Shown here: piece by piece, positions 1 to 9,100 of the stretch
How positions within the stretch are numbered: the first letter of the stretch is position 1
Layout of the letters: the number at the start of each line of letters is the position of its first letter
Assembly: GCA_016708825.1 (NCBI GenBank)
Contig: JADJEZ010000021.1
Location: 1 to 24,868 of the forward strand
Source: Betaproteobacteria bacterium
GTDB lineage: Bacteria > Pseudomonadota > Gammaproteobacteria > Burkholderiales > Usitatibacteraceae
Direction of reading: 5' to 3'
Length of the DNA stretch: 24,868 nucleotides
Translations under genes and position numbers: made by a program
Notes under the pieces: model-generated
Databases searched by the model: none
The model's input: the letters and a program-made list of their open reading frames with translations, nothing else
Told to the model about the DNA's origin: nothing

Positions 1-26
1 TTGAGCGTTGGTGTCCTTCTATCGTG

Positions 27-33
27 ACCTAAC
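27..33 (-). other. Integrase core site GTTAGGT (candidate attI crossover point)
   Basis: The seven bases match GTTRRRY exactly on the minus strand, the orientation expected for cassettes extending leftward away from the integrase. A seven-base degenerate motif occurs by chance, so the support is mainly its position about 140 bp upstream of the integrase start. Confidence 0.4.
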
Positions 34-54
34 TTCCTATTGGGTTGACAGACA

Positions 55-67
55 TTAGCGGCGCTAA
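55..67. repeat. 13-bp palindrome TTAGCG-G-CGCTAA
   Basis: Two perfectly complementary hexamers flank a single G. It lies between the candidate attI core and the integrase start and could be a protein-binding site for the integrase or a regulator; no assignment can be made from sequence alone. Confidence 0.5.
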
Positions 68-109
68 CGTCCGGTAATGCACGCATTGTGTTCCGGAGAC
101 AAATCGCGG

Positions 110-137
110 TCAACGGCAAGTCCCTGAACGCCGTTGA
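110..137. repeat. Hairpin TCAACGGC / GCCGTTGA in integrase leader
   Basis: Perfect 8-bp arms (110-117 and 130-137) flank a 12-nt loop. Imperfect pairing extends outward (CCGGAGACAAA around 93-103 with TTTGTCCGGG around 138-147), giving a bulged stem of about 55 nt. It ends about 22 nt before the integrase ATG, so it could affect translation of the integrase message or form part of a folded recombination site. Confidence 0.45.
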
Positions 138-168
138 TTTGTCCGGGCACCTGTCCGGTAAGCGATCG

Positions 169-1140
169 ATGGTAAGCACCCCTCCTCCCCCCCGCCTCCT
201 TGATGCGTTGCGCGAGCGCATCCGGCTCCTCCACTACAGCCTGCGGACGGAGCGCGCCTACGTGCAGTGGGCGCGCCGCTATATCCGCCACCACGGCATG
301 CGCCACCCCCGGGAGCTCGGAGAGACGCAGGTGACCGCCTTCCTGGGCTCGCTCGCCACCGTCGGCAACGTCTCGGCCTCCACGCAGAACCAGGCGCTCG
401 CCGCGATTCTCTTTCTGTACAAGGAGGTGATGGGAATCGAGCTCGCGTGGCTGGAGAACATCCCTCGGGCCAAGCGTCGCCGCCGCCTTCCCTCGGTGCT
501 CACTGCGGCGGAGGCCCGAAGCGTGCTCGAACTGATGACGGGCACGCACGCCCTGATGGCGCGGCTGCTTTACGGCACCGGCATGCGGCTCATGGAATGC
601 CTGCGCCTGCGCGTGAAGGATCTCGAGCTCGAGCGGCGCGAGATCCTGATCCGGGAGGGCAAGGGCGGGAAGGATCGCGTCACGGTGCTCCCGTCCGCGC
701 TCGTCGGCCCGCTCCAGGAGCATCTGGTCCGCGTTCGCGCGCTCTTCGACCGCGATCGCGCTTCCAGCGTGCCCGGTGTCGAGCTGCCGGGGGCGCTTTC
801 GCGCAAGTACCCGAACGCCGGCCGTCTCTGGGCCTGGCAGTGGGTCTTTCCCCAAAGATCTCTTTCCGTCGACCCGCGTTCCCGCATACGGCGCCGTCAC
901 CACGCCTTCGGGCAGACCCTGCAGCGGGCCATCAAGCGGGCGGTGCACGAGGCCGGCATCGTGAAGCCCGTCTCGACGCACACGTTTCGCCACTCCTTCG
1001 CCACCCACCTCATGGAAGCCGGCTACGACATCCGCACCGTGCAGGAACTCCTCGGCCACAAGGACGTGAGCACGACCATGATCTACACGCATGTCCTCAA
1101 CCGCGGCGGGCGCGGCGTCGTGAGCCCCCTGGACCGCTGA
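169..1140 (+). CDS. intI: Integron integrase (IntI family tyrosine recombinase)
   Basis: A 323-residue site-specific recombinase that inserts and excises gene cassettes at attI and attC sites. All catalytic residues are visible: R140 in GTGMR, K165/K168 in GKGGKD, H271 and R274 in HTFRHSF, H297 in LLGHKD and the nucleophile Y306 in TTMIYTH. The IntI-specific insertion that separates integron integrases from XerC/XerD is present before the second catalytic block (ALSRKYPNAG, then WVFPQ, then RRRHH). The N-terminus (LRERIR, LHYSLRTERAY) is also typical of IntI. The start is the ATG at 169, which gives normal family length; the frame stays open back to a GTG at 88. The gene is intact and converges on the methyltransferase with only 8 bp between stop codons. 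No cassette is visible inside the window. Confidence 0.96.
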   Translation: MVSTPPPPRLLDALRERIRLLHYSLRTERAYVQWARRYIRHHGMRHPRELGETQVTAFLGSLATVGNVSASTQNQALAAILFLYKEVMGIELAWLENIPRAKRRRRLPSVLTAAEARSVLELMTGTHALMARLLYGTGMRLMECLRLRVKDLELERREILIREGKGGKDRVTVLPSALVGPLQEHLVRVRALFDRDRASSVPGVELPGALSRKYPNAGRLWAWQWVFPQRSLSVDPRSRIRRRHHAFGQTLQRAIKRAVHEAGIVKPVSTHTFRHSFATHLMEAGYDIRTVQELLGHKDVSTTMIYTHVLNRGGRGVVSPLDR

Positions 1141-1148
1141 GCGGCGCC

Positions 1149-1805
1149 CTACGCCGCCCGGTCGTAGGTGAGGATCCTGCCCCCCGTCCCCGGCGGCCAG
1201 CCGTCGCCGAACTGCACGCGCCTTTCGACGCGCGTGTAGCCCTGCGCCTGCATCTGCGTGTTGAAGCGCCCGCAATGCCCGCGGCCCGCGTCCGCCATGA
1301 CGAACTGCACGATGGGGTTCGCGTGCAGCGCGAGAAAGCCTGCCAGCAGCTTCGGGTGCTCGTGCTCGTAGAGCACGTCCGCGCCGATCACGAGGTCGAA
1401 GCGCCCGATTCCCGGGTCCGGCCCGCCCCACGGCGCGAGGCTGAAGGGGATGGGCGCCATGTGGTTCAGGTCCGTGTTGTGGCGCAGGAACTCCCCGGCG
1501 AGCGGATGGTGGTCGCTCGCGGTGATGTCGGCGCCGCGCCGCGCGAGCACCAGGCTCGCGAGCCCGAGCCCGCAGCCCACCTCGAGGATGCGCCGGCCCG
1601 CGATCGCGATCACCGCCATCGCCTCGGCAAGGGCTACGCCCGCCGGCCAGACCACGCCGAACATCGGCCACGAGGCGGGCGTCACGCCTGCGCGCTCGGC
1701 CTCTCCTTCGGGGTCGGAAAACTGCCTGCGGTCCGCCAGCGCGCGCACCTGGTAGTCGAGTGCTGCGATGCGGTGGGTGCTGGTCTCGACCTGGTAGCCC
1801 GGCAA
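1149..1805 (-). CDS. Class I SAM-dependent methyltransferase
   Basis: A protein of 218 residues with a class I Rossmann methyltransferase core. The SAM-binding glycine motif is LEVGCGLG (about residues 74-81), followed by an acidic loop near TASDHHPL and the block FDLVIGADVLYE. It resembles the family that includes protein-lysine methyltransferases of the ETFB-KMT/METTL20 type, but the substrate cannot be told from sequence. The start is a TTG at 1803-1805: GGAG lies six bases upstream, and the resulting N-terminus LPGYQVET fits relatives that begin MPGYQ. It is the last gene of the minus-strand operon, 85 bp after the SGNH hydrolase, and faces the integrase stop to stop. Confidence 0.85.
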   Translation of the reverse strand: MPGYQVETSTHRIAALDYQVRALADRRQFSDPEGEAERAGVTPASWPMFGVVWPAGVALAEAMAVIAIAGRRILEVGCGLGLASLVLARRGADITASDHHPLAGEFLRHNTDLNHMAPIPFSLAPWGGPDPGIGRFDLVIGADVLYEHEHPKLLAGFLALHANPIVQFVMADAGRGHCGRFNTQMQAQGYTRVERRVQFGDGWPPGTGGRILTYDRAA

Positions 1806-1890
1806 GCGGCGCTCCGGTGGTGGTGGGTGGCCGTCCCTCGTCGGAAGGGAGGCCTTGTCCCATGGTACGCGGTTCGCGCAGGCGTTCCCG

Positions 1891-2601
1891 TCAGCTTCGC
1901 GCGAAGGCGGCGACGATGCGTCGCGCCGCGGCCTCGGCCCACGCCTCGTACACCGCCGGGCCGGGATGGAAGCCGTCGGCGGCCATGTGCGGAGCGTCGA
2001 GCGCGCCCTCGAAGGGGAGGAACTCCGCGCCCTGCCCGTCGGGCAGCACGGCGGCGAGCGCGCGGTCGAGTTCGCGGGCCCGCGCGCCCAGGTACCAGCG
2101 CAGCGGCTGCGGCAGCGCAGGGAAGAGGTGCATTGGCGGCAGGCCGGAGACGAGGATGAGCCGCGCGCCGAAGCGCTCGCGCAGCAACGCGCGCAGCCGC
2201 GCCTGCCGTGCAAGGAATCGCGCGACACCCACCTCGCCCGTCACGTCGTTCACACCGAGCGAGGTCACCACCGCGTCGGCTGCGAAGGGCTCGCGTCGCG
2301 CGAGGTCGCGCAGCGCGGATGCCGTGGTCGCTCCGGTGCTCGCGGCGATGCGCCATTGCACGCGATAACGTGCGCCGAGAATCGCCACGAGCCGCCCGGC
2401 GAGCGCCTCGTCTTGCGTCGCCGCTCCCACGCCCGCCCCGGCCGAATCCCCCGCGATCAGCAGGCTAAGCGGCGCGCCCTCCCCCGCCTCTCCCTCGCGC
2501 GGACCGGCCGGTTCGGGCAGCACCGGCGTATCGCGGCGCACGCGCCGTCCCTGGGCGAGCAGCAGCGGGCCCAGCGTCCACTTCGCCAGCGCGAGCCGCA
2601 T
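1891..2601 (-). CDS. SGNH/GDSL-family hydrolase
   Basis: A 236-residue esterase or lipase-like hydrolase. The blocks of the SGNH fold appear in order: block I AGDSAGAG with the nucleophilic Ser near residue 53, block III SLGVND with the oxyanion-hole Asn near residue 117, and block V DGFHPG with the catalytic Asp and His near residues 208-211. The N-terminal stretch MRLALAKWTLGPLLLAQG is hydrophobic and could anchor or target the protein, but it is not a clear signal peptide. The ATG lies 4 bp after the stop of the fructosamine kinase gene, so the two are almost certainly co-transcribed. The substrate is unknown; such enzymes act on acyl esters, thioesters or acetylated sugars. Confidence 0.88.
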   Translation of the reverse strand: MRLALAKWTLGPLLLAQGRRVRRDTPVLPEPAGPREGEAGEGAPLSLLIAGDSAGAGVGAATQDEALAGRLVAILGARYRVQWRIAASTGATTASALRDLARREPFAADAVVTSLGVNDVTGEVGVARFLARQARLRALLRERFGARLILVSGLPPMHLFPALPQPLRWYLGARARELDRALAAVLPDGQGAEFLPFEGALDAPHMAADGFHPGPAVYEAWAEAAARRIVAAFARS

Positions 2602-2605
2602 CGCT

Positions 2606-3508
2606 TTACCGGATCTCCGCGAGAAGCCGCTCGATGAGGCGCGCCGACTGCTCCACGTAGCCGCCCGCGAAGAGGTTCGCGTGGTTGAGCACGTGGTAGA
2701 GGTTGTAGAAGTCGCGCCGCACCGCGTAGCCCTCGTCCAGCGGCCAGGCGTTGCGGTAGGCCGAGAGGAAATCCTTCGGGAATCCGCCGAAGAGTTCCGT
2801 CATCGCGAGGTCCGCCTCGCGGTCGCCGCAGTACACGGCGGGGTCGAAGACCACCGGCGTGCCGTCGCCGAGTGCGGCCGCGTTGCCGCCCCAGAGGTCG
2901 CCGTGCAGCAGCGAGGGCACCGGCGCGTGCGTGCGGAAGAAGGCGTCGCAGTCGGTGAGGAGCCGCTCGCCGCGGTCGATCAGCTTCGACGGGTAGCGCT
3001 TGGCCATCGCCATGCGCAGTTGCGCGTGGATGCGCTTGTCGCGCCAGAACGCGAGCCAGTCGCCGCTCCAGCCGTTCGCCTGGGGCGAGGCGCCGATGAA
3101 GTTGTCCCGCTCCCACCCGAACTTCTCCTGCGGCGCGCGGTGCTGCGCGGCGAGCGCGCGGCCGAGCGCCGCACCCGCAGAGGGCGAGAGCGGTACCAGG
3201 TCCAGCCATTCGAGGATGAGCCACGCCGTCTCGCCGTCGTCGCCGCGCGCGATGGTCGCCGGCACGCGTATCGCACCCGCCGCGCGGATCGCGGCAAGTC
3301 CCTCGGCCTCCGCGGCGAGCAGGGGCTCGCGCGCCATTTCCGCAAGTTTCGCGAAGTGCTTCGTCTTTCCGTCCGCGTCCTCGCCGCGCAGGGCGAGCGC
3401 CGTGTGGATGCAGCCACCGGAGACGGGGTCGGCGGCGAGAAGCGACCAGTCCGCGCGCGTGGCCTCCATCACCGCGCCTTCGAGCGCGGCGCGCAGTTCC
3501 GGCGTCAT
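2606..3508 (-). CDS. Fructosamine-3-kinase family protein
   Basis: A 300-residue member of the fructosamine/ketosamine-3-kinase family (aminoglycoside-phosphotransferase-like fold; E. coli YniA is a relative). Family enzymes phosphorylate sugar adducts on glycated amines, which destabilises the adduct and so repairs glycated protein. Visible motifs are GGCIHTA near the N-terminus, the catalytic loop LLHGDLWGGN, the metal-binding stretch VVFDPAVYCGDREADLAM and the family block FYNLYHVLNHANLFAGGY near the C-terminus. Length is normal and the frame intact. The ATG sits 5 bp after the stop of metC and the gene ends 4 bp before the SGNH hydrolase, in the middle of a tight operon. The kinase fold and family are clear; the physiological substrate is not. 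Confidence 0.92.
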   Translation of the reverse strand: MTPELRAALEGAVMEATRADWSLLAADPVSGGCIHTALALRGEDADGKTKHFAKLAEMAREPLLAAEAEGLAAIRAAGAIRVPATIARGDDGETAWLILEWLDLVPLSPSAGAALGRALAAQHRAPQEKFGWERDNFIGASPQANGWSGDWLAFWRDKRIHAQLRMAMAKRYPSKLIDRGERLLTDCDAFFRTHAPVPSLLHGDLWGGNAAALGDGTPVVFDPAVYCGDREADLAMTELFGGFPKDFLSAYRNAWPLDEGYAVRRDFYNLYHVLNHANLFAGGYVEQSARLIERLLAEIR

Positions 3509-3513
3509 GGCGA

Positions 3514-4689
3514 TCAGGCCGCGGCGGCCAGCCGCGCGAAGGCAGCGTCGAGGTCCGCCAGCAGGTCCGCGGGATCCTCCAGCCCGATGTGCAGGCGGAT
3601 GAGCGGGCCGCCGGTCCAGGGTCGGACCTTCCTCCCATGGCGCAGGTTCGCCGGGATCACGAGGCTCTCGAACCCGCCCCAGCTGTAGCCTATGCCGAAG
3701 AGCGCGCAGTGGTCCACGAACGCGGCCACCTGCGCTGTCGTGCACGGGTGCAGCTCCACGCCGAAAAGCCCCGAGGAGCCGGTGAAGTCGCGCTTCCACA
3801 GCGCGTGCCCGGGGTCGCTTTCCAGCGCCGGATGCAGCACGCGCTTCACCTCTGGGCGGCCTTCGAGCCGGCGCGCGATCGCGAGCGCCGCCGCACCCTG
3901 CTTCTCCAGCCGAATGGCCAGCGTGCGCATGCCGCGCACCATGAGGAAGATATCGTCCGGGCTCGCGGTCTGCCCGAGGTCGCGCGAGGTGGCGTGCAGC
4001 AGCGGCCAGGCGCGCTCGTTCGCGACCACCGCGCCGAGCAGCACGTCGGAATGCCCGCCGAGGTACTTGGTCGCCGGCTGCACGACGAGGTCCACGCCGT
4101 GTTCCATCACCGGGTAGTAGAGCCCCGTCGCCCAGGCGTTGTCCGCGATCACGAAGGCGCCTTTGGCGTGCGCGGCCTTCGCGATGGCCGGGATGTCCTG
4201 CACCTCGAAGGTGAGGGATCCCGGGCTTTCCACGTAGACCACGGTGGTATTGGGCTGCATGAGGGCCGCGACCGCCTCGCCGCTCGCGAGAGGGTCGTAG
4301 TACGTGGTCGCCACGCCGAACTTCGCGAGCGTGTGGTCGCAGAAGTGGCGCGTGGGGCCGTAGACGGAATCGACCATCAGCACGTGGTCGCCCGCCTTGA
4401 CCGCGGCCATGATCGCGACCGCGACGGCCGCGAGACCCGAGGGCACCGTCACCGCGCGGTGGCCGCCTTCGAGCGCGCACACGAGTTCCTCGAAGGCGTT
4501 GCGCTGCGGCATGTTGAGGATGCCGTAGGTCGCGATCGGCTCGCCCGCGTCGAAGCGCTTCTGCGTCTGCGCCAGGTGTTCGAGGCTCTCGAAGAGCACG
4601 GTCGAGGCGCGCGCCACCGGCAGGTTCACCGTCCCCGGCGGGTTCTCCGCGCGGCGCCCCGCGTGGACAAGCTTCGTGGCCTTCTTCAT
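3514..4689 (-). CDS. metC: Cystathionine beta-lyase (PLP enzyme)
   Basis: A 391-residue Cys/Met-metabolism PLP-dependent enzyme, expected to cleave cystathionine to homocysteine, pyruvate and ammonia in methionine synthesis. Family features include the N-terminal TKLVHAGR, the YGILNMPQR region, VPSGLAAV around residue 83, VIADNAWATG and the PLP lysine K208 in PATKYLGGHSD. The C-terminus carries SWGGFESL and the conserved arginine region IRLHIGLED, both typical of the beta-lyase branch. Its ATG overlaps the stop of the upstream dehydrogenase gene (ATGA), indicating translational coupling, and the kinase gene starts 5 bp downstream. A close paralogue of other trans-sulfuration specificity (gamma-lyase or gamma-synthase) cannot be fully excluded. 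Confidence 0.9.
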   Translation of the reverse strand: MKKATKLVHAGRRAENPPGTVNLPVARASTVLFESLEHLAQTQKRFDAGEPIATYGILNMPQRNAFEELVCALEGGHRAVTVPSGLAAVAVAIMAAVKAGDHVLMVDSVYGPTRHFCDHTLAKFGVATTYYDPLASGEAVAALMQPNTTVVYVESPGSLTFEVQDIPAIAKAAHAKGAFVIADNAWATGLYYPVMEHGVDLVVQPATKYLGGHSDVLLGAVVANERAWPLLHATSRDLGQTASPDDIFLMVRGMRTLAIRLEKQGAAALAIARRLEGRPEVKRVLHPALESDPGHALWKRDFTGSSGLFGVELHPCTTAQVAAFVDHCALFGIGYSWGGFESLVIPANLRHGRKVRPWTGGPLIRLHIGLEDPADLLADLDAAFARLAAAA

Positions 4690-6010
4690 GCGTCGGCGCC
4701 TTCGCGTTCCATTTCCCGGCGGATCTTCACGGCTTCCGCGGTCTCGTCGATGGCGACGTCGGCCCACGACACGGCCTTGCCCGCGGGCACGTCGCGCACG
4801 AGCTTCACCTGGTGCGCGAGCCCGATCGGGAGCCCCCGGCCTTCAGCGAATCCGCCGCCGGCATGAGCTTGCCGTACACCGTGTAGCCGCCCTCGCCGTC
4901 GAGGGTCTCGCCCGACTTGAGATCGCGCTTCGCGGTGGCCACGCAGTCGCCTCTCCAGCCCGTGGCGGCACCCGTGGCCTCGCCCCGCACCGCGACACTC
5001 GCCACGCTGATCCCGAGTTCCAACCCGATCAGGTGGCTCGGCTTGTACATCGAGGCGTATTCGCCCGAGGGGTCGGTCACGATCCCGTACTCCTGGAAGC
5101 AGCGGCGCACGTACGGGTGGCCCGCGGCGAACGTCACGTACACGCCCCAGCGCAGGTCGCGGAACACGGGGCGGCCGTCGCGCTCGACGCTCGAGATCAC
5201 TTCCACCTGGCCCCGATGATGGAGATGGCCGCCGTCGGCCCTGGGCTTGAGCACCCGCGCGAGGTCGTCCACGCCGCAGGGCGGGAACTCCAGCCCGCCG
5301 GGCGCGGGCCGGAGCCCCGTCGCGTTGGCCACCGCCGCCATCTCGATGGCGCTCTTGGTGCCGTCGAGGAAGGAGTTGAACATCTGCGCGTTGAAGTCGC
5401 CCTTGGCGACCGTCTCGGGCGTGAACCCGTAGTGGCCCCACACCGTCTCCGGCGTGGAGGCGTGGTAGGCCGGCAGGTACTTGGTGCCCTTTCCGGCTGC
5501 GACGACCTCGAAGCCCGCGGCTCTCGCCCAGTCCACCTGCTCGCAGATGAGCGCTGGCTGGTCGCCATAGGCGAGCGAATAGACGATGCCCGCTTGCTTC
5601 GCCATGCGCGCGAGGAGGGGGCCGGCGAGCGCGTCGGCCTCCACGTTCACCATCACGATGTGCTTGCCCGCCGCGCAGCAGGCGAGCACGTGGCGGATGC
5701 CCGCCGCGGGGCTGCCCGTCGCGTCGATCACGACTTCGGTGGCCGGGTGGGCAATGGCGGCGGCGGCATCGTCGGTGAGGTGGGTGCTTCCTTGCTTCAA
5801 GGCTTCTTCGAATGACTTCGCGCCGAGCGCAGCCGCCTCCCACCCCACCCGCTGCAGCGAGGCGTTCGCGCGTGCCGGGTCGAGATCGGCCACCGCCAGC
5901 AGGTGGATGCCCGTGGTGCGCCGTGCCTGCGACAGGTACATGGAGCCGAACTTGCCGGCGCCGATGAGCACGACGCGGACGGGGCGCGATGCGGCCTCGC
6001 GTTCTTGCAA
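4686..6010 (-). CDS. COG4091-type NAD(P)-dependent dehydrogenase with C-terminal SAF domain, frameshifted
   Basis: The N-terminus is a Rossmann fold (VVLIGAGKFGSMY, then AVADLDPARA), followed by a homoserine-dehydrogenase-like catalytic region (KGTKYLPAYH, TPETVWGHYG, MFNSFLDGTKS) and a C-terminal SAF domain. This matches the predicted homoserine dehydrogenase-like family COG4091; the substrate is not known with confidence. The frame is broken at a C5 run at 4833-4837: one frame ends at 4805 after KLMPAADSLKAGG, while the expected continuation LPIGLAHQVKLVRDVPAG sits in the neighbouring frame and ends at 4686. One extra base in the run restores about 441 residues. The downstream frame is supported because its stop overlaps the metC start. 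The start is a TTG at 6010; an in-frame stop lies just upstream. It heads the minus-strand operon. Confidence 0.8.
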
Positions 6011-6082
6011 GGAGTCGATGGAGGTTCATGGCGGGATACCCCGATTTTACCGCCCCTCGCCCGGACGGGGCGGCCGAACGCT

Positions 6083-6088
6083 TACACT
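6083..6088 (+). promoter_or_regulatory. Possible -10 box TACACT for the PAS-GGDEF-EAL gene
   Basis: TACACT lies about 20 bp before the ATG at 6109 in the divergent spacer between the dehydrogenase and the large signalling gene. No convincing -35 is seen at the proper distance, so this is weak evidence, but it favours the 6109 start over the upstream in-frame ATG at 6028. Confidence 0.25.
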
Positions 6089-6108
6089 GCCCGAAACCAG
6101 AGCCTGCA

Positions 6109-9100
6109 ATGCCCGCTTTCTCTCTCCGTCCCCAGGACGCGCTCGACTCCGCCCTAGCAGACTTGCAGCCGGGCTTCGACCTGCTCGGCCTGCCCTGCTG
6201 CGTGATCGACCGAGGGCTTCGCTACCGCTACGTGAACGGCGCCTACCTCGACTTCGCCGGCCGGAAGGAAGCGGAACTCCTTGGCCGCGCGTTGAGCGAG
6301 GCTGCCCTCAAGGAACCGCCGGACGAGCGGCGTGCCGTGCTCGCCCGCGCGCTGGCCGGCGAGGAACAGGTCTTCGACCGGCTTACGGTGGAGGGTCCCG
6401 ACGAGGGCCGCTGGGTGCGCGCCCACTACCACCCGATCCGCCAGGCGGGCGAGGTGCTCGGCGTGGCCGTGCTGATCGTGGACCTCCAGCACCTGAAGGA
6501 GGCGGAGGCGGCCATCGCCGCGCGCGAGCGCCAGCTCGCCCTCATCACCGACACCATCGGCTTTCCCGTCACCTACATCGACCGCGAAGGCATCCTGCGC
6601 TTCGCCAACGCGCAGAGCGTTGCGTGGTCGGGGCTGCCGCGCGAGGCGATGATCGGGCGCCACTTCCGCGAGCTCGCGCCGCCGCCGGTGCTCGCCCAGA
6701 GCCAGCCGCTGATCGAGCGCGCCCTGGCCGGGGAGTCGGTCACCTACGAGCGCGAGGCCCTCTGGCCCGGCCGCGAGAAGCGCCACATCCGCGGCTACAT
6801 GATCCCCGACAAGGACGAGACAGGCACGGTGCGCGGCGCGCTCGTGGTGCTGGTCGACATCGAGGAGGACCATCGCCTCCAGGAGTCGCTACTCGCCCGC
6901 ACCCGGGAGCTGCAGCTCGTCACCGAGACCGTCGGCGTGCCCATGGCCTACATCGGGGCGGACCGGCGCATGCGCTTCGCGAATACCCCGGGCCTCGACT
7001 GGCCGCGCGGCGTCACCGTGGAATCGGCCGTCGGCCGCCGGCTGGAGGATCTGTATCCGCCCGAGGTCCTCGAGGTCGTGCGCGCGCCGCTCGAGCGGGC
7101 CTTCGCCGGCGAAAAAGTCGTCTACGAGCGCCAGGGTGCGGCGCCCGACGGCACCCAGCGCTGGGTGCGGGTGAACCTGATTCCCGACAAGGTCGACGGC
7201 GAGACCCGCGGCGTCTTCTCGGTCGTGATCGACATAGACGACGACCGGCGGCTGCGCGAAGCCCTCGAGCGCCAGGAGCGCCAGTTGCGCTTCTACGCGG
7301 AGAACATTCCCGAGGCCATCGCCTTCGTGGGCCCGGACTACCGCTACCAGTTCGTGAACAAGATCTTCGAGCGCATCCGCGGCAGGGCGGCAACGGAGAT
7401 CGTCGGGCGCACGGTCGGCGAGATCCTGGGCGAGGCGGCGGCGGCGCAGTTCCACGCGCCGTTCGTGGCGCGCCTGGAGCGCGGCGAACCCTGCGCCTAC
7501 GAGCGCCTCGTGGGCCCGGACGGCGAGGACAAGCGCTGGTTCCAGGTGCGGCTGGAGCCCCACCTCGGCGAGGACGGCGCCTTCGCCGGTTACTACATCG
7601 TCGGCACCGACATCCACGAGCTGAAGACCGCCCAGGAGCGCCTCGCGGAGCAGGAGGCGAAGCTTCGCCTCTTCACCGACAACATCCCGGTGGCGGTGGC
7701 CTACCTGGACACGCAGCGTCGCTACGTGTTCGTGAACCGCGCCTTCTGCGAGGGCCGCGGCGTGGCGCGCGACGCCGTCATCGGCCGGACCGCCGCGGAG
7801 GTCCTTGGCGCGAAGACCGCCGACGAGCTGGAGCCCATGGCGCGCCGCGTGCTCGCGGGCGAGACCGCCACCTACGAGCGCGAGCTGGTGCTGCCCTCCG
7901 GCGAGCGGCGCTGGATCCTCGGCCGATCCGTCCCCGACCTGGGCCCCGACGGCGCGGTGCGCGGGATGTACGTGGTCGGCAACGACGTGCAGGACCTGAA
8001 GATGGCGCAGGCCGAGCTTCGCGCCCGCGAGGAGGAGCTGCGCTTCTTCGCCGAGAACATCCCCGAGGCGATCGTCTACATCGATCTCGAGCGCGGATGT
8101 ACTTTCGTGAACAACATCTTCCTCGCCTCGCGCGGCTTCACGCGCGAGTACACCCTCGGCAAGTACCCGAAGGACGTCTATCCCGCCGAGCTGGTGCAGT
8201 CCCTGCAGCCCTACCTCGACCGCACCATCGCGGGCGAGAGCGTCCATTACGAGCGGCGGCTGCGCGTGCCGGGGACGAACGACGAGCGCTGGGTGCGCGT
8301 GAAGCTCTCCCCGCGCAAGGACGAGGCCGGGCGCGTGCTCGGCTACTACGTGGTGTCCACGGACATCCACGAACTGAAGGCCGCCCAGGCCTCCATCGAG
8401 GAAAAGGAGCGCGAACTGCGCCAGGTGATCGACTCGATCCCCACCCCGATGGTGTACGTGGACGCGCAGCGCCGCTACCGCTACGTGAACGACGCCTTCC
8501 TCGCCTACGCCGGCCGCCCGCTCGGGGAGGTGATCGGCGCGAGCGTCCTGGAGGTGCTGGGCCCGGCCCGCGCCGAGGCGCTGGACCCGATCCTGCGCCG
8601 CGTGGAAGCCGGCGAGCACGTGAGCGTGGAGCGCCTGGTCGCGTTCGCCGACGGCCGCAGCCGCTGGATGAACGTGGACTTCACCCCGCGCCACGATTCC
8701 CGCGGCCACTACCTCGGCTATTACGCGGCCACCAGCGACATCCACGACCAGAAGCTGGTCGAAGAGGAGCTGCGCCGCGCCAACTCGATCCTGTCCGCGC
8801 ACTTCGACAACACGCCGCTTGCGGTGATCGAGTGGGACCCGGACCTCAAGGTGGTGCGCTGGTCCGGCAACGCCGAGGCGATCTTCGGCTTCGGGCCCGA
8901 CGAGGTCCTCGGCCGCGCCATGGACTCGATTCGCCTGGTCTACGAGGAGGATTCGGAAGCCGTCGGCACGATGGTGCGCCGCCTGATGGAAGGGCCGGAG
9001 CCGAGCGCGACGATCCTCAACCGCAACTACCGCAAGGACGGCTCGGTGATCTGGGTGGAGTGGCACAACTCGGCGTTGCGCGACGCCGAAGGGCGCCTCG

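Larger units (their letters stand above)
1..168. other. Candidate attI region upstream of integron integrase
   Basis: This non-coding leader lies directly upstream of a complete integron integrase, where attI and the first gene cassette are found in classical integrons (integrase and cassettes diverge). On the minus strand, positions 33 to 27 read GTTAGGT, an exact match to the integrase core site GTTRRRY; recombination would join cassettes to the left of it. The region also holds a 13-bp palindrome (55-67) and a hairpin (110-137). Bases 1-14 loosely resemble the end of an attC site but break the core consensus. No LexA box was seen. The attI assignment rests on position and one core match; no attC site can be confirmed because the window ends here. 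Confidence 0.45.

Noticed and set aside
1..14. attC-like sequence end (TTGAGCGTTGGTG)
   Set aside because: It resembles the end of some attC sites, but GTTGGTG does not satisfy GTTRRRY and the other half would be outside the window.
45..50. TTGACA as the -35 of an integrase promoter
   Set aside because: No -10-like hexamer lies 16-18 bp downstream; the nearest AT-rich candidates are 22-24 bp away.
64..1863. 599-codon minus-strand open frame across the integrase and methyltransferase
   Set aside because: It is antisense to the clear IntI gene and out of frame with the methyltransferase; it is Arg/Gly/Pro-rich with no domains.
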